Assembly: GCF_010993965.1 (NCBI RefSeq) | Contig: NZ_WIXM01000011.1 | Span: 1-64,000 of the forward strand | Reading direction: 5' to 3' | Origin: Gracilibacillus sp. YIM 98692 | Lineage (GTDB): Bacteria; Bacillota; Bacilli; Bacillales; Amphibacillaceae | DNA: 64,000 bases | Part shown: positions 45,246 through 52,764 of the stretch, one piece after another | Position numbering within the stretch: position 1 is the stretch's first letter | Layout of the letters: each line of letters opens with the position of its first letter | Made by a program: the position numbers and the translations under genes | The notes under the pieces: model-generated | Database searches by the model: none | Told to the model about the DNA's origin: nothing | The model's input: only the letters and a program-made list of their open reading frames with translations

Positions 45246-45336
45246 ATGTTTAAGTAAATCACCTGGCGTGATCTCAAGGTAATTACAAAGTTTATTAATG
45301 AGTTCTACTCCTGTATGTTTTATGTCGTTAATAATT
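45225..45336 (-). pseudogene. C-terminal remnant of an XRE repressor
   Basis: On the minus strand the frame reads INDIKHTGVELINKLCNYL then EITPGDLLKHEKEQAD-stop, which is the end of a small Cro/CI-type regulator (the conserved ...L-itpGDLL...). The N-terminal two thirds are missing: upstream lies the leader of the next plus-strand gene. It resembles the intact XRE gene at 45911-46135 in type. Confidence 0.6.
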
Positions 45337-45354
45337 AAAAAGGGCGGTAATATA

Positions 45355-45558
45355 ATGAACCAACAAATTGAAAACAACTTTAAGTATCATGCTCCAAGTG
45401 AAGAGAAAGTCAAAGTTTATAATGGTTTAAGGGAGCACTTTAAGCATATGGCGCAAATAATAGACAGACGTTGCCCTGATAGTAGAGAAAAATCACTAGC
45501 TTTAACAAAGTTAGAAGAATCCATGATGTGGGCAAATGCTTCTATCGCAAGGAACTAA
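45355..45558 (+). CDS. Acb2-like cyclic-nucleotide sponge
   Basis: 67 aa from ATG 45355. Ends with SREKSLALTKLEESMMWAN, then ASIARN, the signature of short Acb2 proteins; EEKVKVYNGLREHFKHMAQII forms the first helix of the hairpin. Acb2 binds cyclic di- and trinucleotides and blocks CBASS. Related to the 127-aa protein at 43631 only in the hairpin. The specific ligand is unknown. Confidence 0.78.
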   Translation: MNQQIENNFKYHAPSEEKVKVYNGLREHFKHMAQIIDRRCPDSREKSLALTKLEESMMWANASIARN

Positions 45559-45643
45559 ATAGAAGATGTCCCTAGTTGCAAAAATATCTCTAATCCTGCA
45601 AAATATTAATCTAATAGAAATTCAAGGATCGGAGAGTGACATT

Positions 45644-45865
45644 ATGACATATTTAGACCTACAAGTACTTGGTCTTATATTAGATATAGTTGGGGTGGTT
45701 ATCTTATCTGCTACTTATCTTGATGTAAGCAAAAAACGTTTGGAGCAGGAATGGGATGAGGTTAATGGTTATCCAGAATTGAGAAAAAAAGAACGAAAAA
45801 TAACTATAACTGGTCTTGTTATAATAATAACAGGATTTGTTTTTCAGATTATTGCTGCGATATAA
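45644..45865 (+). CDS. Small two-helix membrane protein
   Basis: 73 aa from ATG 45644 after GGAGAG. Helices LQVLGLILDIVGVVILSAT and ITITGLVIIITGFVFQII flank a charged loop (KKRLEQEWDEVNGYPELRKK). Unknown; in the same island after the Acb2-like gene. Confidence 0.6.
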   Translation: MTYLDLQVLGLILDIVGVVILSATYLDVSKKRLEQEWDEVNGYPELRKKERKITITGLVIIITGFVFQIIAAI

Positions 45866-45890
45866 TCATTATTTACCCACAGATCACACA

Positions 45891-45932
45891 AAAAAAGACC
45901 CAATCTGATTTTATTCAGAAGGGTCTTTTTCT
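45891..45932. terminator. Bidirectional terminator
   Basis: AAAAAGACCC ... GGGTCTTTTT stem between convergent genes of the island. Confidence 0.85.
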
Positions 45933-46135
45933 AATTGAAGAACATCTGTAATATCACACTCCAGCACTTCACAAATCTTAGCGAGATTATCTAAAGGTAA
46001 TCTTTTTGTTTCATTGTTGCACATCTCACTTATTGATGGATGTCTGACACCTGTCATGCGAGCAAATTCACGATGTGAAATGTTTTTTTCGGAAAGTAAT
46101 TTGTTTAACTTAATTGAAACTTTAATAGTGATCAT
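45911..46135 (-). CDS. XRE-family repressor of the island
   Basis: 74 aa. VSIKLNKLLSEKNISHREFARM, TGVRHPSISEMCNNETKRLP and LAKICEVLECDITDVLQL form a compact HTH of the Cro/CI (HTH_26) type. It is divergent from the recombinase gene with a repeat-rich region between, so it likely controls both. Ends inside the bidirectional terminator. Confidence 0.82.
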   Translation of the reverse strand: MITIKVSIKLNKLLSEKNISHREFARMTGVRHPSISEMCNNETKRLPLDNLAKICEVLECDITDVLQLEKDPSE

Positions 46136-46160
46136 CTCCTTTTTGTTTTACTATAACATA

Positions 46161-46211
46161 TTGACACGATAAACGTAACATGATAAATTTAATGTAACGT
46201 TAAACGTAACG
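46161..46211 (+). promoter_or_regulatory. Promoter and operator repeats of the recombinase gene
   Basis: TTGACA (46161-46166) and TAAATT (46184-46189), spacer 17. The repeat AAACGTAAC occurs at 46171-46179 and 46202-46210, and GTAACGTTAAAC overlaps the second. Probably bound by the XRE repressor encoded alongside. Confidence 0.6.
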
Positions 46212-46235
46212 AAATAATATTAGGGGATGATCAAT

Positions 46236-47093
46236 ATGTTACTATCCGAGGTTTGGTCACTGTTTCAAGAAGAAAAGAAATTGGAATTTTCGCCGTATAC
46301 TATGAAATCGTACAAGCTACAAATGAATTTGTTGATTAGAGACTTAGGAGATAGGCATATTCAAGAAATCTATTACATTCATTTGAAGCAGTACATTAAC
46401 AGACATGCCGAAAGACTTAAAAAGTCAACGTTAGGCTGTAGAGTAAGGTTTATACGATCCGTTTTCAAATGGGCACATGATGAAGGTATTACAAAAACAA
46501 ATGAATCTGCCAAATTAAAAGAACCAAAGCAGGGAATGAGAGTACCTAAATTCATCAAGGATGAAGACATCGAGAGATTAAGAGAATCAGCAAAAGGTGC
46601 TAAAGAAAAGCTGCTAATCAATTTACTTTATTCCAGTGGTTGTCGTATCGGTGAGATACAGGGAATGAATATTAAGGATATCAACTTTGAACAGCGATAT
46701 ATAACAGTGATTGGAAAAGGGAATAAAGAAAGGGAAGCCCCTTTTGATAATAAAACTTATATTTGGTTAAAAGAATATTTAGGTCAGCGTAATGATGATC
46801 TGGAATGCTTATTCCCAACTGATCACACTTTTAAAGAAAACGACGGTAAACCTCGTCGTTTATCTAAAGCGCAACTAAGATATATTGTAAAAAGAATCGC
46901 AAAACGAGCAAACATTGATGTTAGCATTTATCCGCATCGATTTAGACATTCGTTCTGTACTCACTTGATGGATCGTGGAGCTCCAATGGAAGTCATAAGT
47001 TCATTGGCAGGCCATCAAAAAATTGAAACCACACGCATATATGCTGCATTAAGCGGTGAAAGAAGAAGAGAATTATATAAAAAGTATTTTTAG
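46236..47093 (+). CDS. XerC-like tyrosine recombinase in the tail region
   Basis: 285 aa from ATG 46236. N-terminal SAM-like core-binding domain (about 1-85) and catalytic domain: R in YSSGCRIGEIQG, K in VIGKGNKERE, H-x-x-R in HRFRHSFCTHL, H in LAGHQKIETT, Y in RIYAAL. Separate from the prophage integrase and from the small recombinase at 24.3 kb. It closes the accessory island just before the tail fibre gene. A role in mobilising the island or in rearranging nearby DNA is inferred. Confidence 0.87.
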   Translation: MLLSEVWSLFQEEKKLEFSPYTMKSYKLQMNLLIRDLGDRHIQEIYYIHLKQYINRHAERLKKSTLGCRVRFIRSVFKWAHDEGITKTNESAKLKEPKQGMRVPKFIKDEDIERLRESAKGAKEKLLINLLYSSGCRIGEIQGMNIKDINFEQRYITVIGKGNKEREAPFDNKTYIWLKEYLGQRNDDLECLFPTDHTFKENDGKPRRLSKAQLRYIVKRIAKRANIDVSIYPHRFRHSFCTHLMDRGAPMEVISSLAGHQKIETTRIYAALSGERRRELYKKYF

Positions 47094-47116
47094 CACTCTA
47101 TTGAGTGCTATTTTTT
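47091..47116 (+). terminator. Terminator after the recombinase
   Basis: Perfect stem TAGCACTC-TATT-GAGTGCTA followed by TTTTTT. Its arms resemble a CIRCE half by chance, but the spacing (4 bp) is wrong for HrcA. Confidence 0.85.
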
Positions 47117-47137
47117 ATAGAAAGAAGGTGAATCATT

Positions 47138-47752
47138 TTGGCTGATTATACTGGAATGAAATTAACGGACAATGGTCGGGGTCTACAAGCTAAAGCCGAA
47201 GCTGGTGAAACTCTTACCTTTAATAAAGTGAAAATTGGGGATGGAGAATTAGTGGATGGAGATAGCTATGAAACTCGAAACGATCTCGTTAACCCTTTAC
47301 TAGATTTAAACATTTCTGTTGTCCAAGCTGAAGAGGATGGTACGTGTCTGATTCGTTCCAACATGACCAATGAGGGTGTAAATGAAGGATTCTATGTAAA
47401 GGAAGTGGGTATCTTTGCTCAAGATCCTGATATTGGTGAAATTCTTTACGCCTTTTCTACAGCCGTCGTAACGGACTATTTACCACCAGAGGGTGGAGCG
47501 ACAGTTGTAAACAATCAGTTTGATACGATGGTTGTCATAGGAAATGCCGATAGCATCACAGCAGATATCTCTAACACTGGTTTTGTCACACAGGATGATT
47601 TTGATGATCACAAAAATGAATTTGATGCACATAAGTCCGATGATACGAACCCACATAACGTGACCGCATCGCAAGCAGGAGCGTACACCAAAAGTGAAGT
47701 GGACAGTATAACTACGGACTTAGAGATATTTTCAATGTGGGGAGGGTTATAA
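47138..47752 (+). CDS. Tail fibre / tail-collar fibre protein
   Basis: 204 aa. MADYTGMKLTDNGRGLQAKA, FNKVKIGDGEL and EGFYVKEVGIFAQDPD are typical of the N-terminal domain of P2/Mu-type tail fibres that joins fibre to baseplate. SDDTNPHNVTASQAGAYTKSEVD is a common phage fibre repeat. It is short, so the receptor tip may be in the next proteins. Confidence 0.82.
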   Translation: MADYTGMKLTDNGRGLQAKAEAGETLTFNKVKIGDGELVDGDSYETRNDLVNPLLDLNISVVQAEEDGTCLIRSNMTNEGVNEGFYVKEVGIFAQDPDIGEILYAFSTAVVTDYLPPEGGATVVNNQFDTMVVIGNADSITADISNTGFVTQDDFDDHKNEFDAHKSDDTNPHNVTASQAGAYTKSEVDSITTDLEIFSMWGGL

Positions 47753-47755
47753 CAC

Positions 47756-48088
47756 ATGGCTACTAATGAACGGTTATATCAAGGTCAACCCGGAACAACA
47801 GAAGAAACGTTGTATACCGTCGGAACAAATAACACTCATTCAAAGGTTCATAAGTTTCAAGTGACGGTAGCAAATGTAACCAATACGGATGCAACCTTCG
47901 ATTTATCTATTGTGCCTAACGGAGGTTCAGCAGGAGATACAAACCGAATTGCGAAGGGTGTTGAAGTAGCTGGAAACAGTGTTGCGAATTTAACATTTAA
48001 TCAAGTATTAGAAGCTAGCGATTTCCTCAGCGGTTTACAAGGAACAAGTGGAGCACTGACGGTAACTATAAGCGGGGTGATTGAATAA
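47756..48088 (+). CDS. Beta-rich virion protein
   Basis: 110 aa. HKFQVTVANVTNTDATFDLSI and SGALTVTISGVIE suggest a beta sandwich. Likely part of the adsorption apparatus by position. Confidence 0.6.
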   Translation: MATNERLYQGQPGTTEETLYTVGTNNTHSKVHKFQVTVANVTNTDATFDLSIVPNGGSAGDTNRIAKGVEVAGNSVANLTFNQVLEASDFLSGLQGTSGALTVTISGVIE

Positions 48089-48594
48089 TGAGTTTTGACG
48101 TTTTTCCGAAAAGTGGTGGTACGGGTTGGAGAAAATACGAGACGCTTGTACATGAAGATACTTATGAGGTAAACGACACCCTAACCTATGAAAATGTGTT
48201 CGAGGTAAATGGGGAGGGTTATATCACTACTATTTCGCTATGGAATGATACAAGCGATAACGAAAACTTGGCACGAATAACCATAGATGGTGAGGTTGTT
48301 TATGAAACATCTCTTTCCAATATTAACTATACTTTTGGGTTGATAAATCAAAATGAAATACATGGAGGGGACAGCAACAGTTATAGCTATGTTAGGCAAC
48401 CTACTAATAGAACTATACACTCAATAAGAGCCAATGAATATAGTTATCCTTTTATCGAAACAGACCCATCCAATTCGAGTGCGGTTGTATTACCGAGAGA
48501 AATATTTTTTAAATCTTCTATAAAACTCGAAGTACAAACTGATTCTACAACTAGCAGGAGGTTCTACTATCGAATAGCAGGGGGGATTGTTTAA
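48088..48594 (+). CDS. Probable receptor-binding or fibre-tip protein
   Basis: 168 aa. Beta-rich, with YEVNDTLTYENVFEVNGEGYITTI and ARITIDGEVVYETSL. No family recognised; placed between fibre and lysis genes, where host-specificity proteins usually lie. Confidence 0.55.
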   Translation: MSFDVFPKSGGTGWRKYETLVHEDTYEVNDTLTYENVFEVNGEGYITTISLWNDTSDNENLARITIDGEVVYETSLSNINYTFGLINQNEIHGGDSNSYSYVRQPTNRTIHSIRANEYSYPFIETDPSNSSAVVLPREIFFKSSIKLEVQTDSTTSRRFYYRIAGGIV

Positions 48595-48953
48595 TGTTTG
48601 AATATCAAAAAGAAAACGGAATACTTTACAAAATCCGCATAACCAAAAACGGCACAGTTGTTAAAGCGGCGACACCCGAATACTACACAAAAGTCTCAAC
48701 CAATCAAACATCTATTCCAGCCGACGGGCAAACCGAAGCAACAATAACGGCAGAGATTTACAATTACCTAGATGAACCGCAAACGGAATGGGAAGGCGAT
48801 ATTATATTCGAAGTAGAAGGTCAAGAACAAACCGTCTCCACAACGAACGGTCAAGCGGAGATCACCTTTTCTAGTGAAGAGCCAGGAGATTTTACAATTA
48901 AGACAAATGTACCTCAAATGTGTAACGGGGAGGTTGTGATCCATGCCACGTAA
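48594..48953 (+). CDS. Ig-like (Big-1 type) virion protein
   Basis: 119 aa. TSIPADGQTEATITAEIYNYL and TTNGQAEITFSSEEPGDFTI are typical of bacterial Ig-like domain 1. Such domains decorate virions and may bind cell-surface sugars. Confidence 0.65.
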   Translation: MFEYQKENGILYKIRITKNGTVVKAATPEYYTKVSTNQTSIPADGQTEATITAEIYNYLDEPQTEWEGDIIFEVEGQEQTVSTTNGQAEITFSSEEPGDFTIKTNVPQMCNGEVVIHAT

Positions 48954-49119
48954 AGAAAGGCCAATCGTAAACAGACTGAATAACGGTAATAAAAAAGGAT
49001 TTAAAGTGGAGAAGTCGGAAAGGAAGAAGAGGCTAGAAGCGGTTAAAGGCAAGGACAATCCAACCAATCGAGATATTGCAGATTTATTAGAAGAAGTATT
49101 GGAGCGCTTAGACACCTAA
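48943..49119 (+). CDS. Small basic phage protein, 58 aa
   Basis: ATG 48943 after GGGGAGG, overlapping the previous gene. Basic N-terminus (MPRKERPIVNRLNNGNKKG), acidic helix at the end (DIADLLEEVLERLD). Resembles small XkdX-region or pre-holin proteins; function unknown. Confidence 0.58.
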   Translation: MPRKERPIVNRLNNGNKKGFKVEKSERKKRLEAVKGKDNPTNRDIADLLEEVLERLDT

Positions 49120-49161
49120 CCAGGTGTTATTTTTTATGCTAAAAATTAAGGAGGCTAATGC

Positions 49162-49608
49162 ATGGAGATGGTTATTAACCAAGCGAAGGCAGCTACAGCA
49201 GTAGTTGCTTTTATTTTTTCTTATTTGTTCGGGGGTTGGTCACAATTGCTGATAGCGTTGCTTATCTTTATTACATTTGACTATATAACAGGGTTGGTTG
49301 CAGCCGGACGTGAGGGAAAAGTTAAAAGTAAAGTTGGGCTGTACGGAATTACAAAAAAAGTCTTAATCTTTGGTATTGTGGCTATTGCTGGAATGCTGGA
49401 TAAAGTTTATCTTGAACAATTTGGCGAGTCATTGGTTATTGGAGAATGGGAGCTAAGCGTAATGAGCGCAACCATTCTTTATTATTTAGTCAATGAATTT
49501 ATTAGCATTAGCGAGAATCTAGGAAGAATAGGCATGCCAATTCCAACTCCATTGAAACGTGCGATTGAAATTTTCAAAGATGAATCTTATGAAAAGGGTG
49601 GTAAATGA
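49162..49608 (+). CDS. Holin (phage holin family 4 type)
   Basis: 148 aa with three to four membrane helices. FGGWSQLLIALLIFITFDYITGLVAA and KVGLYGITKKVLIFGIVAIAGMLD are typical of Cph1/TcdE-like holins. It overlaps the amidase gene by one base. Confidence 0.88.
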   Translation: MEMVINQAKAATAVVAFIFSYLFGGWSQLLIALLIFITFDYITGLVAAGREGKVKSKVGLYGITKKVLIFGIVAIAGMLDKVYLEQFGESLVIGEWELSVMSATILYYLVNEFISISENLGRIGMPIPTPLKRAIEIFKDESYEKGGK

Positions 49609-50612
49609 TGAGTATAGAAGAAATCATTTGCATTGACCCTGGACATGGCGGAAAAGATCATGGCGGTGGCTCCAACGATCAATTTAAAGAAAAAGAGATG
49701 GTACTTCAAATATCCAAAGAGCAAAAGAAGCATTTTGAGAGAAATGGTATCACTGTGGTGTTAACACGTAGTAATGATGAGTATTTAGATTCTTATGAAC
49801 GTACTTTACGTGTAAAAAGAAGCCAAGCAAATTATTGCATATCAAACCACATTAACGCTTTTAATGGTAAAGCAAATGGTGCTGAAACTATCCACTCAAT
49901 TGCTACAAACGGTAAGCTCGCAGAAGGAATCTTAAAAACGTTAGTAAATGAGGGTGCATCATACAGAAGGTTCTTTTCTAAAAGTGGAAAGAGCGGAAAA
50001 GACTATTACTTCATGCACCGAATGACAGGCCATGTTAAAACAATCATTGTGGAATACGGTTTTGCTGATAACAAAGAAGACACCGATAAAATCATCAATG
50101 ATTGGAAAAAGTATGCGGAAGCTGTAGCTAGATACTATATCGAGAATGTATTTGATAAGACGTACATTCCTGAAAAAGAAATAGCTTCACACAACGTAAA
50201 AAACTTACCAAAAGTAAGATCATTCTCTAAGTATCCACGTTTAGTGAAGATTACAGAAGATGTGAATGCTTATGAACACCCCAACCTCTCCAAATACAGC
50301 AAAATGTTAAGAGAAGGAACCAAATTAAAAGTATACGGAGAAGGAGAAAATGGAGTATGGGCTGCAGGTGGCGGTCTCTTCTTCTCTAAAAAATATGCGG
50401 TAGAAATACCACAAACGATACGCACAGGCGGTTTAACTTCATCTAACGTGGATGAAATGGAAAACTATTTTAGAAAAAATAACTTAGAAGCAAGTGTACA
50501 ATTTGTAGGAGAAGGGAAGAACCCTCATGTACTCGCTAAGATTAAAGGAGGTGATTACGAGAAGTTTTGCAAATGGTTAGACGAAAACAATTGGTGGTAT
50601 AAAGTTATGTGA
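49608..50612 (+). CDS. N-acetylmuramoyl-L-alanine amidase (endolysin)
   Basis: 334 aa. Amidase_3 domain with zinc ligands: H in IDPGHGGKDHGG, E in FKEKEMVLQI, H in ISNHINAF and the catalytic E in IIVEYGFADN. After a linker (about 190-250) the C-terminal part (GLTSSNVDEMENYFRKNN; GGDYEKFCKWLDEN) looks like a SPOR-type wall-binding domain. Cuts host peptidoglycan at lysis. ATG 49605 is also possible. Confidence 0.92.
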   Translation: MSIEEIICIDPGHGGKDHGGGSNDQFKEKEMVLQISKEQKKHFERNGITVVLTRSNDEYLDSYERTLRVKRSQANYCISNHINAFNGKANGAETIHSIATNGKLAEGILKTLVNEGASYRRFFSKSGKSGKDYYFMHRMTGHVKTIIVEYGFADNKEDTDKIINDWKKYAEAVARYYIENVFDKTYIPEKEIASHNVKNLPKVRSFSKYPRLVKITEDVNAYEHPNLSKYSKMLREGTKLKVYGEGENGVWAAGGGLFFSKKYAVEIPQTIRTGGLTSSNVDEMENYFRKNNLEASVQFVGEGKNPHVLAKIKGGDYEKFCKWLDENNWWYKVM

Positions 50613-50661
50613 AATTTCAGTGAATGCAAACGATCGATTTATCTATAAGCGACAAAGGTTC

Positions 50662-50695
50662 GGGCCATGGTGTGGAAAGCCATGGCTCTTTTTTT
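50662..50695 (+). terminator. Late operon terminator
   Basis: Stem GGGCCATGG / CCATGGCTC (50662-50670, 50680-50688; one G-U) followed by seven Ts. Confidence 0.85.
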
Positions 50696-50823
50696 GTTTG
50701 AATAAGTTTAGTTTTATTTGATTATAATGTTAAGGATTAGTTGACAAAGGATGAAAAATTATGGTAAAAGTTATTAAAGAACTATTATCTGATACTTTGA
50801 GAATAGGTAGGGAGGCTTATTCT

Positions 50824-51051
50824 ATGAAAACAGCAGAAATTAATGCCGTATATAGTGAAGAGTTAGAAGAATTCCTGGATTCTTTAGGCGTACTCGAAGA
50901 AATCAAAAATGGTGAAAAGAAATGTTATTTTTGTAATAGTATTGTGGATGTTAGTGATATCCAAACGGTATTTCCTATGGATGATGATGTTCAAATCTGT
51001 TGCAATAAATCAAAGTGTAATGATGCCTTTAATAGAAAGGTAGAAAAGTAA
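50824..51051 (+). CDS. Small zinc-ribbon-like protein, first gene of a moron unit
   Basis: 75 aa from ATG 50824, which has an AGGGAGG site 8 bp upstream; an ATG at 50761 in frame would add 21 residues. CYFCNSIVD and QICCNKSKC supply four or more cysteines for metal binding. It is followed 1 bp later by a membrane protein gene. Not recognised. Confidence 0.6.
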   Translation: MKTAEINAVYSEELEEFLDSLGVLEEIKNGEKKCYFCNSIVDVSDIQTVFPMDDDVQICCNKSKCNDAFNRKVEK

Positions 51052-51052
51052 A

Positions 51053-52120
51053 ATGCAGGAGTTGATTAATCTCTTAAATTTCTTAGAAGACAAGGGAGTA
51101 TTCTATATAATTCTCTGTGCTATTGTAGTGTTATTCATTATAAAACCCGACTGGGGAAAAAGAATAAGTTTAGTATTTGTTGCTTTATTTACTTTTTATA
51201 AATGGGCTCGAAAAGCAAATGTCTCAAGATCATTTGAATTTAAAATTTCTAATGTTACAACTGAATTAAACAAAGAAATTGGGGAAGAAATTTTGCCAAC
51301 AAATCCAAAAATCAAATGGGTAAAAAATACAACTAGAGAAGCATTTGTGAATGAGGGAAAAGTGGTGGTTAAATTAGACTATCATGATGATAGAAATAGA
51401 ACATTTGCTTTAGCTACATCAAGCTATGTCAATAAAAGTTTGTTACCGGTTGCTAGAAGATATATTCCTGAAGAAATAATGGAGAGTTGTAGCCTTTTGG
51501 TAACTAGAAGAATTATTACTGATAAAAATGAAGATTCATTAGAATTTTTTGTCACTGACATACTAAAAGAAGTATTCAAAGATAAACCAGAGATTGAAGA
51601 ATTATATAATGAACTAACCGATCTGGATAATAACGCTATGTTTTTACAGATTTTAATTCCAGAATTATGGAAAATGGGAAAAAGAATTTATCCAAACAAT
51701 ATAAAAAAGGCAATAGTTGAAGATGAAATTGAAAAGCTTATTAAATTTTTACATGCAATTGCGACTAAAAAATATGATCAGATTGCTAAATTGAACTTAG
51801 ATTCAAACCTTTTTAAGTTGAGAGTCATATTAGTTGGAAAAATGGAAACTCTTCATGGCAAAGGTATTGATCCATACATATTTAGAATTAATGAAGGTAT
51901 CAACAATGGTTATAAAAGTATTTATTTGTTAGGTTATGAGAGAAAAACTGGATTTCTAAAAGAGATAAAAAAACGCTTTGAAGATCATGAGAAGATTCAA
52001 CATATTAAAATTAGAGAAGGTAATGTAATAAACTCTAACTTTGATAATATGAAATGTATTTGTATTGGTTTGACAATCAAAGAACATTTTGAGGTTGAGG
52101 AAAAAACTGAGGCATCATAG
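51053..52120 (+). CDS. Membrane-anchored protein of unknown function
   Basis: 355 aa. Two N-terminal helices (GVFYIILCAIVVLFII; ISLVFVALFTFYKWA) and a 300-residue cytosolic part with NRTFALATSSYVNKSLLPVARR and a C-terminal segment that looks alpha-beta (YKSIYLLGYERKTGFLKEI; MKCICIGLTIKE). I do not recognise the family. It and the small zinc gene form a unit with its own promoter and terminator, after the lysis genes, a typical place for defence or superinfection-exclusion cargo. That role is inference. Confidence 0.6.
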   Translation: MQELINLLNFLEDKGVFYIILCAIVVLFIIKPDWGKRISLVFVALFTFYKWARKANVSRSFEFKISNVTTELNKEIGEEILPTNPKIKWVKNTTREAFVNEGKVVVKLDYHDDRNRTFALATSSYVNKSLLPVARRYIPEEIMESCSLLVTRRIITDKNEDSLEFFVTDILKEVFKDKPEIEELYNELTDLDNNAMFLQILIPELWKMGKRIYPNNIKKAIVEDEIEKLIKFLHAIATKKYDQIAKLNLDSNLFKLRVILVGKMETLHGKGIDPYIFRINEGINNGYKSIYLLGYERKTGFLKEIKKRFEDHEKIQHIKIREGNVINSNFDNMKCICIGLTIKEHFEVEEKTEAS

Positions 52121-52138
52121 TACGTTGTAATATTTTTA

Positions 52139-52173
52139 GGAAAAACCCATCACTAATTAGTGGTGGGTTTTCC
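52139..52173 (+). terminator. Terminator of the two-gene unit
   Basis: GGAAAAACCCATCACTAA and its near-complement form a 12-bp stem with a tail of TTTTCC. Confidence 0.78.
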
Positions 52174-52202
52174 ATTAAATAACAAATGTGCTATAATATT
52201 TT

Positions 52203-52276
52203 GAAAGGGAGTGCCCCTCCCTGATATTTCCTTACCAACACTACATATTGGAGACCCTGCAAAGTGTTGGTAAGGA
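52203..52276 (+). ncRNA. Candidate structured small RNA
   Basis: A TATAAT at 52192-52197 (weak TTCCAT -35, 16-bp spacer) is followed by two hairpins: AGGGAG/CTCCCT (52206-52211, 52217-52222) and a perfect 13-bp stem CCTTACCAACACT / AGTGTTGGTAAGG (52230-52242, 52263-52275) closing a 20-nt loop. No T tract follows, so it is not an ordinary terminator, and no ORF covers it. It lies between convergent genes. Function unknown; an operator or protein-binding RNA is possible. Confidence 0.35.
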
Positions 52277-52618
52277 TTATTGTATAGATATATCTACAAC
52301 ATTTTTAATCTTAATAAAGTCAATCCCATCTGACGCATCCACTTCTATTCGACCTTCTACAGCTTTCAAAATAAAGCCTTCCACAGTATGCATTCTTTTG
52401 TTGTGATGAAAAACAACATCTACTTTCTTATCAAACTCCATAGCTTCTTGCATCGTTCGTTCCATTTCTTCTAGCTGATCCTCAGACAGTATAGGTTTCT
52501 TTACATCCTTTTTCGCTTCCAAATGTTGATTAATAACTTCCTTATGCTCAGGTAACATCATCCGACTCGATTCCCACAACAAATTAGATCCATGTGTAAG
52601 TTTGTTAGCTTTCATCAT
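52277..52618 (-). CDS. YolD-like protein
   Basis: 113 aa from ATG 52618 after AGGAGG. Family features: KLTHGSNLLWESSRMMLPEH at the N-terminus, and the beta-rich C-terminus (VVFHHNKRMHTVEGFILKAV, IDFIKIKNVVDISIQ). YolD proteins usually accompany a Y-family DNA polymerase (UvrX); none is adjacent here. A LexA box lies over its promoter, which links it to the SOS response. Confidence 0.82.
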   Translation of the reverse strand: MMKANKLTHGSNLLWESSRMMLPEHKEVINQHLEAKKDVKKPILSEDQLEEMERTMQEAMEFDKKVDVVFHHNKRMHTVEGFILKAVEGRIEVDASDGIDFIKIKNVVDISIQ

Positions 52619-52634
52619 TTTTAACCTCCTGTAC

Positions 52635-52648
52635 AGAACGTTTGTTCT
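52635..52648. promoter_or_regulatory. LexA (DinR) box of yolD
   Basis: AGAAC-GTTT-GTTCT, fitting the GAAC-N4-GTTC core of Bacillus SOS boxes. On the minus strand it lies just downstream of a TTGTTA / TATAAT promoter with a 17-bp spacer. Confidence 0.75.
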
Positions 52649-52764
52649 TATTATATGCAAATGAGGATAAAATAACAACCGCAAGTACGTAAAGAAATCT
52701 TAACAAGGAAATAATTAGTAAATGTCGAATAAAATTATCGAAGTCAAAAAGAGGGAGGTGTATG

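Noticed and set aside
47091-47116. Second CIRCE element
   Set aside because: The arms TAGCACTC/GAGTGCTA resemble CIRCE, but the centre is 4 bp instead of 9 and a T tract follows; it is a terminator.
46236-49119. Fibre-inversion system driven by the XerC-like recombinase
   Set aside because: No inverted copy of the fibre gene end and no clear inverted repeats flanking 47.1-49.1 kb were visible by eye.
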